From positions 186,001 to 250,000 of the forward strand of contig JBAOHL010000004.1 in assembly GCA_037045045.1 (NCBI GenBank): 64,000 bases of DNA, written 5' to 3'. The notes under the pieces are model-generated. The model was given only the letters and a program-made list of their open reading frames with translations. It was not told the origin of the DNA and searched no databases. The position numbers and the translations under genes were made by a program. Below, piece by piece: positions 1 to 8,100 of the stretch. This DNA comes from Phosphoribacter sp037045045. GTDB lineage: Bacteria > Actinomycetota > Actinomycetes > Actinomycetales > Dermatophilaceae. Position 1 is the first letter of the stretch, and every line of letters begins with the position of its first letter.

Positions 1-710
1 ACGTGCACTTGCGCAACGCTGGCGGCAGCCACGGGCGTCGTGTCGATGTGCTCGAATACGGCGTCGATCGGTTGCCCCAGGCTCTCGACGAGGATGGGTT
101 CGATCGCCTGCCACGGTGCCGGGTCGGCCCGGTCGTGCAGATCACCAAGGGATCGGGCGAGGGAGGTAGGGATGATGTCGGGGCGGGTCGCTAGCATCTG
201 GCCGAGCTTGATGAAGGTGACCCCGCCGTCCATGAACGCGCGCACGAGAGTTCGCGACCCCTGGTCATCGATGCGCAACCGCGCGTTTTGCCGGCGCCCG
301 AAGTTGCCGATCAGGCCGTGGCGTACCAGGATGCCGAGCACGGCCAGGTAGCGCCGGATACGCCGTCGGGTCGAGGGCAGGCTGCGGGCCAGCGAGATAG
401 GCCCGGGCAGGTCCCCCGTCGGGACGACCACTTCGGCGATGATGAGAATGGCCGCTTCGATGGCGAGCAGCCAGCCGACCAACAGCAGCACCAACAGGAT
501 GCTTTCGAGGTCACGCGGCTCACCGCCGTTCGTCAGATCGACGCCGGTCAACCGGGAGTAGAGCCGCACGACCGGGGTCATCCCCGCGCCGAAGGCGAGA
601 CTGAGCAGGATGGTGCGCGGCCACCCCACGGGCACACCGATGAGGCGTCTGACGAACCACGCGAGCAGCAACGTGTTGAAGGTCGTACTGAGGACGGTCG
701 TGAGGATCAT
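1..710 (-). CDS. UbiB/ABC1 (AarF) family atypical kinase, C-terminus cut by window edge
   Basis: The frame is open from an ATG at 710 to the left edge, giving about 236 residues of the N-terminal part. It starts with two hydrophobic stretches (about residues 1-60 and 70-110, rich in Leu/Ile/Val) that look membrane-embedded. The UbiB signature follows: FIKLGQ (the KxGQ motif) and, at the window edge, the Ala-rich AAASVAQVH loop that replaces the P-loop in this family. Family members bind ATP and act in quinone or lipid metabolism, with unclear substrates. The ATG overlaps the TGA of the upstream phosphopantetheinyl transferase gene (ATGA), so it is co-transcribed with the cluster. Whether it serves the pathway or is a neighbouring gene captured by the operon is unknown. 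Confidence 0.85.
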   Translation of the reverse strand, partial: MILTTVLSTTFNTLLLAWFVRRLIGVPVGWPRTILLSLAFGAGMTPVVRLYSRLTGVDLTNGGEPRDLESILLVLLLVGWLLAIEAAILIIAEVVVPTGDLPGPISLARSLPSTRRRIRRYLAVLGILVRHGLIGNFGRRQNARLRIDDQGSRTLVRAFMDGGVTFIKLGQMLATRPDIIPTSLARSLGDLHDRADPAPWQAIEPILVESLGQPIDAVFEHIDTTPVAAASVAQVH

Positions 711-1363
711 GTCGGTCCGCCCGAGCTCGCGCGATCCTGCAACGACAGCGTCGCCATCGAGAGGATGAGGTCTCGGTCGACCATCCACCGCCCGCGAATC
801 CCATCGCCCGCCACGTGTGTGCCGATCAGTCGAGCGCAGAAGGTCCCGTCCTCGGCACAGGTCACGACCGCATCGTGGAAGTCAAGCCACTGACCCGTGA
901 GCGGGTTCCACGCCTTGAAGACGGCCTCCTTGATGCTGAAGACGACGCGGTCCCAATGCACCGATGACGGCATCCGGTTCACCCAACCGATCTCGCTCGG
1001 CGACAACACCGTTTCGGTGACGCCCTCGGGCAGTGCCTGGTGAGGTTCGGCGTCGACGCCGACCGCGAGGACATCCTGCGCCCACGCGAGCGCGGCTGCA
1101 CGATAGCCGGCACAATGCGTCAGGCTGCCCACGATGCCGGCCGGCCACTGCGGCCCGCCCGGTCGTCGCGAGAGGACGGGCGTGTGCGGCAGGCCCAACC
1201 GGTTGAGGGCCTGACGAGCGCAATACCGGACCGTCGTGAACTCGCGGCGCCGAGCCTCGACGGCGCGGTCGATAGCGGCCGCCTCGACGGGGAAGAGCGC
1301 AGCGTCCACGTCGACGACCGTTTCGACGACGATCACCCCATCCGGCGCGATGTCCGTCATCAT
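707..1363 (-). CDS. 4'-phosphopantetheinyl transferase (EntD/Sfp superfamily)
   Basis: A 218-residue protein that should move the phosphopantetheine arm of CoA onto the serine of the ACP and the NRPS carrier domains of this cluster. The Mg-binding motif reads AVGVDAEP (the Asp and Glu ligands are present), and the second signature FSIKEAVFKAW follows about 50 residues later. The ATG at 1363 overlaps the upstream TGA (ATGATG), and its own TGA overlaps the next start, so translation is coupled on both sides. A longer in-frame extension exists upstream, but it would overlap the preceding gene out of frame and shows no family similarity. Having a dedicated transferase in the operon fits a cluster with seven carrier sites (one ACP and six T domains). 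Confidence 0.9.
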   Translation of the reverse strand: MMTDIAPDGVIVVETVVDVDAALFPVEAAAIDRAVEARRREFTTVRYCARQALNRLGLPHTPVLSRRPGGPQWPAGIVGSLTHCAGYRAAALAWAQDVLAVGVDAEPHQALPEGVTETVLSPSEIGWVNRMPSSVHWDRVVFSIKEAVFKAWNPLTGQWLDFHDAVVTCAEDGTFCARLIGTHVAGDGIRGRWMVDRDLILSMATLSLQDRASSGGPT

Positions 1364-1950
1364 GGTGCGCCCGACCCGCTGCCTGCCTGTGTCGCCGACC
1401 GACGCTCGGCAATTCGCCGGGCGGAGTGGAGGATCTCCTGTCGGATCGCTCCGCTGCCCAGTCGGATCAGCAACCAATAGGGCCGGAAGCGAGCCCGCGT
1501 GATCGAGTCGGTCGAGACCACCCGGGTCTCGGTGTAGACCGCGACACCCTCCCTCGCCGGCGTGATCCTGAACGACATCGCGGCCTTGGTCCACCCCGGC
1601 GTGGCGAAGTGGGCGAAGGCGTTCGGGTCGCCCGTCATGGCCGGCCCACGCCGAGGAGTGCGCCGCGCGTAGTTCGAAATGTCGCCCAGCACGAGCTCGT
1701 GCGGCGGTGCGGAAACAAGGGGGCGCACCGGGAACCGCTCAAGAGCGCGCGCGTCCAGGACGCCCTGACGCCCCACCTGCGGCAGCCGCCACGGTGCTCG
1801 GGCGCTGCTGAGCAGGACCGAGAACGGGAGGTCGCGCACCCGAAGGGTGTGCAAGGTGTCCCACACCGTCTCCGCGCTCGCGTTGATCGAGATTCGGTGG
1901 CACTCCCGGTGGTCCCACGTGGGCATGACCGTGTCGATCAGGGTGTGCAT
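1360..1950 (-). CDS. SRPBCC (START-like) fold protein, function unknown
   Basis: A 196-residue protein. The START/polyketide-cyclase-like fold is suggested by an N-terminal HRISINASAETVWDTLHTL strand-helix pattern, a central GDISNYARR-type stretch, and a late FRITPAREGVAVYTETRVVSTD strand followed by a long amphipathic C-terminal helix (RARFRPYWLLIRLGSG). Such folds bind hydrophobic ligands. Some act as cyclases or aromatases on polyketides; many have no assigned role. It overlaps the end of the mutase gene by 13 bases and ends in an ATGA overlap with the phosphopantetheinyl transferase gene. A role in handling the polyene acyl chain is possible, but nothing in the sequence proves it. Confidence 0.6.
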   Translation of the reverse strand: MHTLIDTVMPTWDHRECHRISINASAETVWDTLHTLRVRDLPFSVLLSSARAPWRLPQVGRQGVLDARALERFPVRPLVSAPPHELVLGDISNYARRTPRRGPAMTGDPNAFAHFATPGWTKAAMSFRITPAREGVAVYTETRVVSTDSITRARFRPYWLLIRLGSGAIRQEILHSARRIAERRSATQAGSGSGAP

Positions 1951-3230
1951 GTCGTTGCCTCCGAGTCGTAGCGGTGACGGATCGTCGAGAGAGCTTGCAG
2001 GAGCCGATCACTGCGGGCGTCGTCGCCCGCGACGGCGTCGACCTCGGAAGGGGGGAGGGGCATGCGGCCCCGATCGACCCAAACGACCCGGCCGTCGCCG
2101 CGCACGGTGCTGCTCGCCCGCCCGGCGTTGTCGGGATGGAGGCAGAACGGCACGTCGAGGACTCCCCGGGCGAACGCCCGTACGAGCGCCTCGCCGATAT
2201 CGTCGGACAGCTCAAGAGTCGCCTCGATAAGCGAGCGGCTGGCGCGAAGGAGCGCGTCGCCCTCGGTGTCGTATCGCCTGCCAGGGCACGCACACTCGGT
2301 GTGACGGGCGGCATGCTCGAGGGCCTCTACGTTGTCCGCGATAGTGGGAATGCAGTGAGCCTCGGCGGTGGTCTTGACGATGAGACGCTCGGCGCGCCCG
2401 TCCACCGCCAGGTGAGCAGCGTCCCGCATGAGTGAGCGGGCGCCGGTGGCTGACGTCGGGAAGACGCCCATGTAGGCGTAGAGGACGACGTGCCAATCCA
2501 GGTCGGCGAGGTACTCCCCGCACAGGGCACGCAAGGCCGTGAGCGCCTCGAGGTCTTGCGTGGGGCTGGTCTGTTGGGTGAGGCTGAGCGACACCGACGA
2601 CAGCCCGTGCTGTCGGAAGAACATCCCCTCCAGGACCGTGAGAGCGACGAGGAGCTCGGGCGGGCACAACTGGCCCATCATGCACCCGGCGAAAGACTCG
2701 ATGTGCGGAGTCAACCCTTCGTCGGCCAGGGCGGCGAGCCGTTCGGTGGCCTGGCGCCAATGGCGGGTTGTCTCGGCCAACGGCAACCGGCTATATGGCA
2801 GGCAGTACGACACGGGTCCCCCCTCGGTGGCGTCCATGCCGAGGGCGATCATGCTGTCGACAATCGGCGTTGGCCGGGCCGACCCGTGCCGCACCTGGAC
2901 GGGGAACTCCTCGTCCCACACGTGTGCGAGGATCTCGTGCGTCGACTCGACCGGGTGGCCCGCGATCGGGTAGCCGTTGAGCGGCTGCCCGGACAAGATC
3001 GCTTTACGAGCGGCGGCGAGGTCCCCAGTCCGGGTGAAGCTGTCGACGGTGATGGTCCCGACCGTTCGGGCGCAGGCCGCCTTCACCGCTTCGAGCCCGG
3101 CCCCCATGTCCGCGACACGGGCCATGCCCATGCGTGGTTGCACGACAAGCTGCCCGCGCGAGCGTGCGTCCGCCATTGCCCCTGCGAAGGACCCGCGCAG
3201 GGCGATGGGGGTCCGCCCGGTGACGGTCAT
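1938..3230 (-). CDS. glmE: Glutamate mutase (methylaspartate mutase) epsilon subunit
   Basis: A 430-residue protein resembling the catalytic TIM-barrel subunit of adenosylcobalamin-dependent glutamate mutase, which converts L-glutamate to (2S,3S)-3-methylaspartate. Family-like stretches include QPRMGMARV near residue 33, LNGYPIAGHPVEST near residue 85, RHGSARPTPIV near 115, ESFAGCMMGQLCPP near 180 and SLTQQTSPTQD near 215. It is somewhat shorter than the clostridial enzyme (about 480). It follows the B12-binding subunit with an ATGA overlap, so the two are made together. In NRPS clusters this pair supplies 3-methyl-Asp for the peptide (known for friulimicin and skyllamycin), or a beta-amino acid starter (vicenistatin type). 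The Asp-type sixth adenylation domain here favours the first role. Confidence 0.88.
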   Translation of the reverse strand: MTVTGRTPIALRGSFAGAMADARSRGQLVVQPRMGMARVADMGAGLEAVKAACARTVGTITVDSFTRTGDLAAARKAILSGQPLNGYPIAGHPVESTHEILAHVWDEEFPVQVRHGSARPTPIVDSMIALGMDATEGGPVSYCLPYSRLPLAETTRHWRQATERLAALADEGLTPHIESFAGCMMGQLCPPELLVALTVLEGMFFRQHGLSSVSLSLTQQTSPTQDLEALTALRALCGEYLADLDWHVVLYAYMGVFPTSATGARSLMRDAAHLAVDGRAERLIVKTTAEAHCIPTIADNVEALEHAARHTECACPGRRYDTEGDALLRASRSLIEATLELSDDIGEALVRAFARGVLDVPFCLHPDNAGRASSTVRGDGRVVWVDRGRMPLPPSEVDAVAGDDARSDRLLQALSTIRHRYDSEATTCTP

Positions 3231-3679
3231 GCGACGACGCGCCCTTCTTGGGCGAAGTTCGGCTGTTCGGCCAGCCAGGTGAGCAAGCTGCTAGGCGCAT
3301 CAGCATCGCCGAACACGCGACTTGCGCCTGCGGAATACAGGCGAGCGACATCCTGCTCGACCGGATGCCCTGTCGTCCCGAGCTTGCCCCCGATGGCAAT
3401 GGGCAGCCCAGCCAGGCGCATGTCCGCGCGCAGATGCGCGACAAGGCGTGCCCCGTCGAGCGCGCCGAGCCCGTTGACCGTGCTCACGACAACGGCGATG
3501 GCGTCGGGGTCCCGCGCCGCGTGGCGCACGACGTCGGGAGTCGGGCAATTGCCGAGGTTGACGACGGTGTAGCCGTGCTCCTCGAGGAGCAGGCCGAGGT
3601 AGACGAGGTTCCAGGTGTGGGCATCGCTCGGCACGGTGGTGAGGACCACGGTGCCGCTGCCCTGCGCCGACACGCTCAT
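3227..3679 (-). CDS. Glutamate mutase cobalamin-binding small (sigma) subunit
   Basis: A 150-residue B12-binding domain. The motif TVPSDAHTWNLVYLG near residues 15-30 carries the Asp-x-His pair, whose His ligates cobalt from below. The usual Gly of DxHxxG is Asn here. Downstream, IAIGGKLG supplies the Gly-rich loop and GASRVFGD the end of the Rossmann-like fold. It is about the usual length for the stand-alone small subunit (about 140 residues). The start at 3679 overlaps the TGA of the upstream gene, and the stop overlaps the start of the epsilon subunit. With that subunit it would form the complete 3-methylaspartate-making mutase. Confidence 0.87.
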   Translation of the reverse strand: MSVSAQGSGTVVLTTVPSDAHTWNLVYLGLLLEEHGYTVVNLGNCPTPDVVRHAARDPDAIAVVVSTVNGLGALDGARLVAHLRADMRLAGLPIAIGGKLGTTGHPVEQDVARLYSAGASRVFGDADAPSSLLTWLAEQPNFAQEGRVVA

Positions 3680-4380
3680 CCGCAGCCCCCCGCGGTGTCG
3701 TGGTCGAAGGCGCCGACCGCGGCGCTCACGGCCAACGGGGGCGACAGCGGCGCTGCGGGGCCGGTCCCTCGGTAGGCAGCAACGAAGTCGTTGACGCGGT
3801 CGAGCCCCCAGAACTTCTGGTGGCCGAGCCGGAAGTACGGGACGCCGAAGACGTCGTTCTCGTAGACACGCATGAGGGCGTTCACGCCTGCCTCGCGCAC
3901 CGGCGCTTCGTGGGGCGCCGTGAGCAGTGGCGTGATCGGGAGCCCGGCGGCACGCACGACACCCTCGAGGACCTCGGGCTCGCAGATGTTCATGCCGTGC
4001 TCCCATCGCGCCACGGTGACGGCGTCGTAGAACGCTGCGTCACAGCCCAACGTCCGCGCCTTGATCCACGCGAGGTGCGGGAGTTCCCACCACGGGTCGA
4101 CGTCGACCGGCCAGTGCAGGTTGAGGCCGAGCTTGGCGGCGTATCGCTTGGTGTCGTTGAGGATGTAGAGATGCTTGGCCTTCGACATCGCGACGTAGTG
4201 GAACTCCCCGCCACGACGAGCGAGCTCCTCGGCGCTGACGGCGTCGGGCTCGAAGAAGGGCACCATCTCGACGTGGTCGAGGTAGTCGGGGATCTCCCGC
4301 TTGAGCACGTGCAGAGCCATCCAACTAAACGGGCTTCGGAAGGAGAAGAACACCGTCGGTCTCGCGGTGCGCCTGCTCAT
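3676..4380 (-). CDS. DsbA/HCCA-isomerase-family (thioredoxin-fold) protein, putative acyl isomerase
   Basis: A 234-residue thioredoxin-fold protein of the DsbA/2-hydroxychromene-2-carboxylate isomerase type. The N-terminal strand and first helix read VFFSFRSPFSW; where true DsbA has CxxC this protein has Ser and Pro, so it is not a thiol oxidoreductase. The C-terminal FGVPYFRLGHQKFWGLDRV is the classic cis-Pro region of the family. From memory, such isomerase-like genes are a hallmark of clusters for cinnamoyl-containing nonribosomal peptides, where they are thought to set cis double bonds in the polyene before ring closure. It is ATGA-coupled to genes on both sides of the type II PKS operon, which fits that job. 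The exact reaction is inferred. Confidence 0.75.
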   Translation of the reverse strand: MSRRTARPTVFFSFRSPFSWMALHVLKREIPDYLDHVEMVPFFEPDAVSAEELARRGGEFHYVAMSKAKHLYILNDTKRYAAKLGLNLHWPVDVDPWWELPHLAWIKARTLGCDAAFYDAVTVARWEHGMNICEPEVLEGVVRAAGLPITPLLTAPHEAPVREAGVNALMRVYENDVFGVPYFRLGHQKFWGLDRVNDFVAAYRGTGPAAPLSPPLAVSAAVGAFDHDTAGGCG

Positions 4381-6176
4381 GCCGCCACCCCCAGCAGTCC
4401 CGCCTGGGTCGTGGGGTCGAGCACCGCCACGTCACCGGCGTTCTCGCCGCGGCTGACCACGTAGCCGTGCATGATCGTCCCGCTCGCGACGAGGGTGAGC
4501 TCGTCCCCGCGGCGCACCCAGCACTCCATCGTGGCCGTGAACGTCGTGTTCATGAGGATGTCGTTGACCCGGAAGACGGTGTGGATGACCTCCTCCATGT
4601 GCGCGCTCGCGTGTAGCCGCACGCGCGCTCGGGAGACCACGGGGATCCACGACCGCTCCCGCAGCAGCCGGCCGATGCCCAGGCCGCGATCATGAAGGAA
4701 GTTGTCTACCACGCTCTCCAGGGCACGCGTGAACGCGGAGTGCTGGAGACGATCCGAGAAGTGGCAGTAGTAGTACGGCGCGCGCCAGGACCAGACGTAA
4801 CCGCCCTCGTGCTGGCCGAGGAGCACGTCGGCGACGTCCTGGCCCTCGCTGAGGGCGAGGCTGCGAGACTCCCCACCCACCTCGCCCACGGTGTCGACGA
4901 CGAAGGGCAGGAGACGCTCAGGGGCGGGTTTAGCCGGCCTGCCCTGTTCGCGGACCAGCGCGACGGTGACCTTGCCGCGCAGGGCCGGCGTCTCGTCGGT
5001 CCCCTGACGCAGCACGATCTCGGCGACGAGCTGTGCGCCGGGCCCGCCCCGCTGACGCGGGGCCGCCTGCACCGAGCAGACGACAAGGTCGTCGATCTCC
5101 AGGGCGTGCGGGAGCTGGACGGAGCTGTCGATGATCGCGAGACCCAGTCCGTACTCGTGGTACAGGGATTGGGCCCCGCAGCCGCGATCACGAAAGTACT
5201 GGAGGACGGCCTCCTCGACGAGGAACATGAAGTGCTTGAAGCCGACCCAGGTCCGGATGTTGGCGCCTTCGTAGCGGGGGTGGGTGGTGATCGAAGCCGG
5301 GTCGCCGGCCAGGAACTCTTGGGACATGAGTCGATGCTCTTCTCGGTGTGGGAGGGGTGGTGACGCGTCCGCTGGCGCGGACGACGCGACTGAGACGGCG
5401 AGCCCGAACGTGGCGGCGGCCTCGGTGAGCAGCAGCGTCGGCTGGGTGCGGTGCAGGGCGTGCGCCTCACCGGGGACAGCCCGCACGCTGAGGTACGGCG
5501 AGATCACGGCGATCTCGGCTGTCGCTCTGGGCGACATGCTCGGGTCGTCCCTGCTGGCGACGATCCGCACGCGAGTGGTAAGCGCTGGCAGCCGGAGGGT
5601 GGGGCTCCGGCGCATGCACGAGACGATGGCGGGCAGGGCGCGGGCCAGGGCGTCCTCGCTCGTCATGGCGACGATATGCGCCTCCACTTCCGAGCCGGAA
5701 CAGGGCCGGTCCACCATGCGCAAGCCGATCTCCTCGGCGACGGTGCCCTGCAGTGCGCTGCGGATCGCGTCGACCGTGGCGGGGTCGGCGGCTTCGTCGG
5801 CTGTGCAGTAGAGCGGGGCAACGAGCACGACGGCCGCGAGGTCAACGCCGCGTCCCAGCGCCTCCAGGGTCGCCCAGGCGCCGAAGGAGTGCGCGAGCAC
5901 GAAGGCCCCGACGAGGCCGTGCGCGTCGAGAGCGTGCTCGAGGCATTCCCCAGGAGAGCTTCCGGCGAACCATTCGTAGTCGGAGCGTGGCCGCCATGGG
6001 AGATCGAACGCCGTGACGCGAGCCACGTGGGCCAGGGCGGTCGCTACCTCGGTCCAGGTGTCGAACCGGTCCTCCATGCCGTGGACGAGCACGACATCGG
6101 GTCCGCCGTTCCCCATCCGGTACGCCGGGACGGGGCCGCGGTCCGGGAGCCGCGTCCAGCCCGAGGGCCAGATCAT
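4377..6176 (-). CDS. Alpha/beta-hydrolase fused to a double-hotdog thioesterase/dehydratase-like domain
   Basis: One uninterrupted 599-residue frame. Residues 1-265 are an alpha/beta hydrolase: VVLVHGMED for the oxyanion region, AHSFGA as nucleophile elbow (Ser), GEAHALHRT for the catalytic His. From about residue 284 the protein changes to two hotdog domains: one around GFKHFMFLVEEAVLQYF and the second around APYYYCHFSDRLQHSAF, as in FadM-type thioesterases or split dehydratases. A methionine (ATG at 5327, MSQEF) sits exactly at the domain boundary, so the hotdog part might also be made alone as a 316-residue protein. No stop codon separates the halves. It sits between a KS-like gene and the isomerase-like gene, so chain release, editing or dehydration of the polyene are the likely jobs. 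Confidence 0.72.
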   Translation of the reverse strand: MIWPSGWTRLPDRGPVPAYRMGNGGPDVVLVHGMEDRFDTWTEVATALAHVARVTAFDLPWRPRSDYEWFAGSSPGECLEHALDAHGLVGAFVLAHSFGAWATLEALGRGVDLAAVVLVAPLYCTADEAADPATVDAIRSALQGTVAEEIGLRMVDRPCSGSEVEAHIVAMTSEDALARALPAIVSCMRRSPTLRLPALTTRVRIVASRDDPSMSPRATAEIAVISPYLSVRAVPGEAHALHRTQPTLLLTEAAATFGLAVSVASSAPADASPPLPHREEHRLMSQEFLAGDPASITTHPRYEGANIRTWVGFKHFMFLVEEAVLQYFRDRGCGAQSLYHEYGLGLAIIDSSVQLPHALEIDDLVVCSVQAAPRQRGGPGAQLVAEIVLRQGTDETPALRGKVTVALVREQGRPAKPAPERLLPFVVDTVGEVGGESRSLALSEGQDVADVLLGQHEGGYVWSWRAPYYYCHFSDRLQHSAFTRALESVVDNFLHDRGLGIGRLLRERSWIPVVSRARVRLHASAHMEEVIHTVFRVNDILMNTTFTATMECWVRRGDELTLVASGTIMHGYVVSRGENAGDVAVLDPTTQAGLLGVAA

Positions 6177-6982
6177 GCGATCGCCCCCAGTGCTGGCGGA
6201 TAGACCATGGCTGTCAGGAAGCCCGCCGTGTCGTCTCCGCACCAGATCGTGGCACCGAGGGCCCTCGACCGCGCGGTTGCACTGGCGATGGCCGTTTCGA
6301 GCACTCCTGCCGCCGCCGAGGTCTCGCGGTCGAAGCCCCGGGCTGCCGTGGGCCGCTCGCTGACGTGGCGGAACTCGGCAAGCTCCGGGCAGCCCTCGCG
6401 GTCAGCCTCCAGAACGACGCACGCCGCCGCCGACACGAGCCCGGGCACCAGTCGGGACGTCGATCTGTCGGCTGCCTCGCACCCGACGACGACGACGCGC
6501 TCGGCCCGACCGGCACGGAGCAGGCGGGCACCGGTGCGGGCGGCGTCGAGCCCGCTCGTCGGGCCGTTGCACACCATGATGTTGGGTCCGGTGAAACCGA
6601 ACCGGATAGCGACCGAGGTGGCCACGATGTTGCTCGAGGCATTGGGGGCCTCGAGTGGCGACACCTTGGCGAGGCCGCCCTCGTCGAGGGACTGGGCGAT
6701 GCGGCATACGGTGTCCGCGTTACCGAAATTGGAAGCGGCGACCACGGCGGTTCCCGCGGCCCACGTGGGGTGCTCCATGAGCGGGCCAGTGGGCAGACCG
6801 AGGGCGTGGTGAACAGCGGCCAGGGCCAGGCGCGTCGCGGGTTCCTTGGTGCCCAAGCCGCGCCGACCGAGTATCTCGTGGAGACGCTCCGGGCGGAGCA
6901 GGTCTCCGCCCGGAGCCCCTGGGAGCGTGTCGGGCGGCGCGTCCGGGACGTAGACGCACTCGGACGTGATCGAGATCTTCAT
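6173..6982 (-). CDS. Truncated ketosynthase-like protein (CLF-like partner)
   Basis: A 269-residue thiolase-fold protein similar to the N-terminal part and active-site region of ketosynthases, but far shorter than the usual 370-420. Recognisable stretches are TAVVAASNFGNADTV, NASSNIVATSVAIRFGFTGPN and GRAERVVVVGCEAADRS. In the nucleophile loop the expected Cys is replaced (VCNGPTSGLDA, with Pro at the Cys position), and no HGTGT motif is visible, so it should not condense by itself. It directly follows an intact KS gene with an ATGA overlap, which suggests a KS/chain-length-factor-like heterodimer. An alternative is a structural relic kept for complex stability. Confidence 0.75.
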   Translation of the reverse strand: MKISITSECVYVPDAPPDTLPGAPGGDLLRPERLHEILGRRGLGTKEPATRLALAAVHHALGLPTGPLMEHPTWAAGTAVVAASNFGNADTVCRIAQSLDEGGLAKVSPLEAPNASSNIVATSVAIRFGFTGPNIMVCNGPTSGLDAARTGARLLRAGRAERVVVVGCEAADRSTSRLVPGLVSAAACVVLEADREGCPELAEFRHVSERPTAARGFDRETSAAAGVLETAIASATARSRALGATIWCGDDTAGFLTAMVYPPALGAIA

Positions 6983-8100
6983 GCTGCCTCCACGATGGCG
7001 ACCGCGTTCACGCCGCCAAAGCCGAAGGCGTTGATCTGGGCGCGGTGGACGGGGCGAAGGGTCGTGGTGGTGAGCAACTCGAGCTGGGCTGTCTCCGTGA
7101 TGGGCGTGTCCAGCCCCACGACGCCCGGGATCGCCCCCTCGCCGATGGCGCGCACCGCGACGATGAGGTTGACGAGGGCGGCGCTTCCGGACGTGTGGCC
7201 GATCGAGCCCTTGAGCGCCGTGACAGGCAGCGCCCGCCCCGACCCGAAGACACGGGTCAGCGCCGCCGACTCCGTCGGGTCATTCAGTCCGGTCCCCGTG
7301 CCGTGAGAGACGACCAAGTCGATGTCTCGTGGGCCCACCCCGGCATCGGCGTGCGCCGCCCGCATGGTCGCGGCGATGCCGTCGGCATCGGGGGTCGTCT
7401 CGTTGTACGCGTCGCAGCCGATGCCGACCCCACGCAGCCGCGGCATGCCCGGCCGCTGAGGCTCGAGCACGACCGCTGCCGCGCCCTCGCCCAAGAGCAC
7501 TCCCGTGCGGTCGACGTCGAACGGCCGGACCCGACTCGTCGGTGTTTTGGCGACCAGCCCGATCATCGCGAGCATGCTCGCGGTGAGAGTGTCCACGCCG
7601 GCGACGATGACCGCGTCCGCCTCGTCCGCCAGCACGATGTCCTGTCCCATCGCGAGCGCGTAACCGCCGGCGGCACAGGCATTCGACACGGTGACGATGT
7701 CGGTAACCTCGGGGAGTTGCTCGCGCACGGCGGCGTCGACATCCAGCGAGCAGTCGGCGTCGAGGTTGCCCTCGACGGCGCGTCGCTCCAAGGTTCGAAG
7801 CTCACGCAGACCGGTGCCGATGACGACCGCGACGCGCTGGGTACGGGCGTCGAGCTTGGCGGTGCGGACAACGTCGCGGACGACCTCGCCGAGGAGGGCA
7901 GCCGTCCGCCCGTCTGCATGTGGAAGCCGCTCGTCGCGGATCCGGTAGCAGGAGCTGACGTTGACCATCTCGGCGGGCACCAGTTCCAAGGGGCCCACAC
8001 CGCAGGCACCGGCGAGAAGTGCGTCCCACGTCTGGAGCTCGTCTCCGTGGCAGGTGCGCATCGAGGTGGCGCTTATGCCGACGGGCGTGCGGCTAGTCAC
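6979..8100 (-). CDS. Beta-ketoacyl synthase (KS), second condensing enzyme
   Basis: A 373-residue ketosynthase with a complete catalytic triad: Cys in SNACAAGGYAL, His in SHGTGTGLNDPTE and His in KGSIGHTSGSAA. The Gly-rich C-terminus INAFGFGGVNAVAIV is typical. I chose the GTG at 8100 (GTGACTAG, overlapping the upstream stop) because the frame reaches farther upstream only through low-complexity sequence and the domain starts right after this codon. It would extend acyl chains on the ACP at 10400-10663 with malonyl units, probably as a pair with the truncated KS-like protein downstream. A second condensing pair is usual in polyene/cinnamoyl type II systems. Confidence 0.88.
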   Translation of the reverse strand: MTSRTPVGISATSMRTCHGDELQTWDALLAGACGVGPLELVPAEMVNVSSCYRIRDERLPHADGRTAALLGEVVRDVVRTAKLDARTQRVAVVIGTGLRELRTLERRAVEGNLDADCSLDVDAAVREQLPEVTDIVTVSNACAAGGYALAMGQDIVLADEADAVIVAGVDTLTASMLAMIGLVAKTPTSRVRPFDVDRTGVLLGEGAAAVVLEPQRPGMPRLRGVGIGCDAYNETTPDADGIAATMRAAHADAGVGPRDIDLVVSHGTGTGLNDPTESAALTRVFGSGRALPVTALKGSIGHTSGSAALVNLIVAVRAIGEGAIPGVVGLDTPITETAQLELLTTTTLRPVHRAQINAFGFGGVNAVAIVEAA

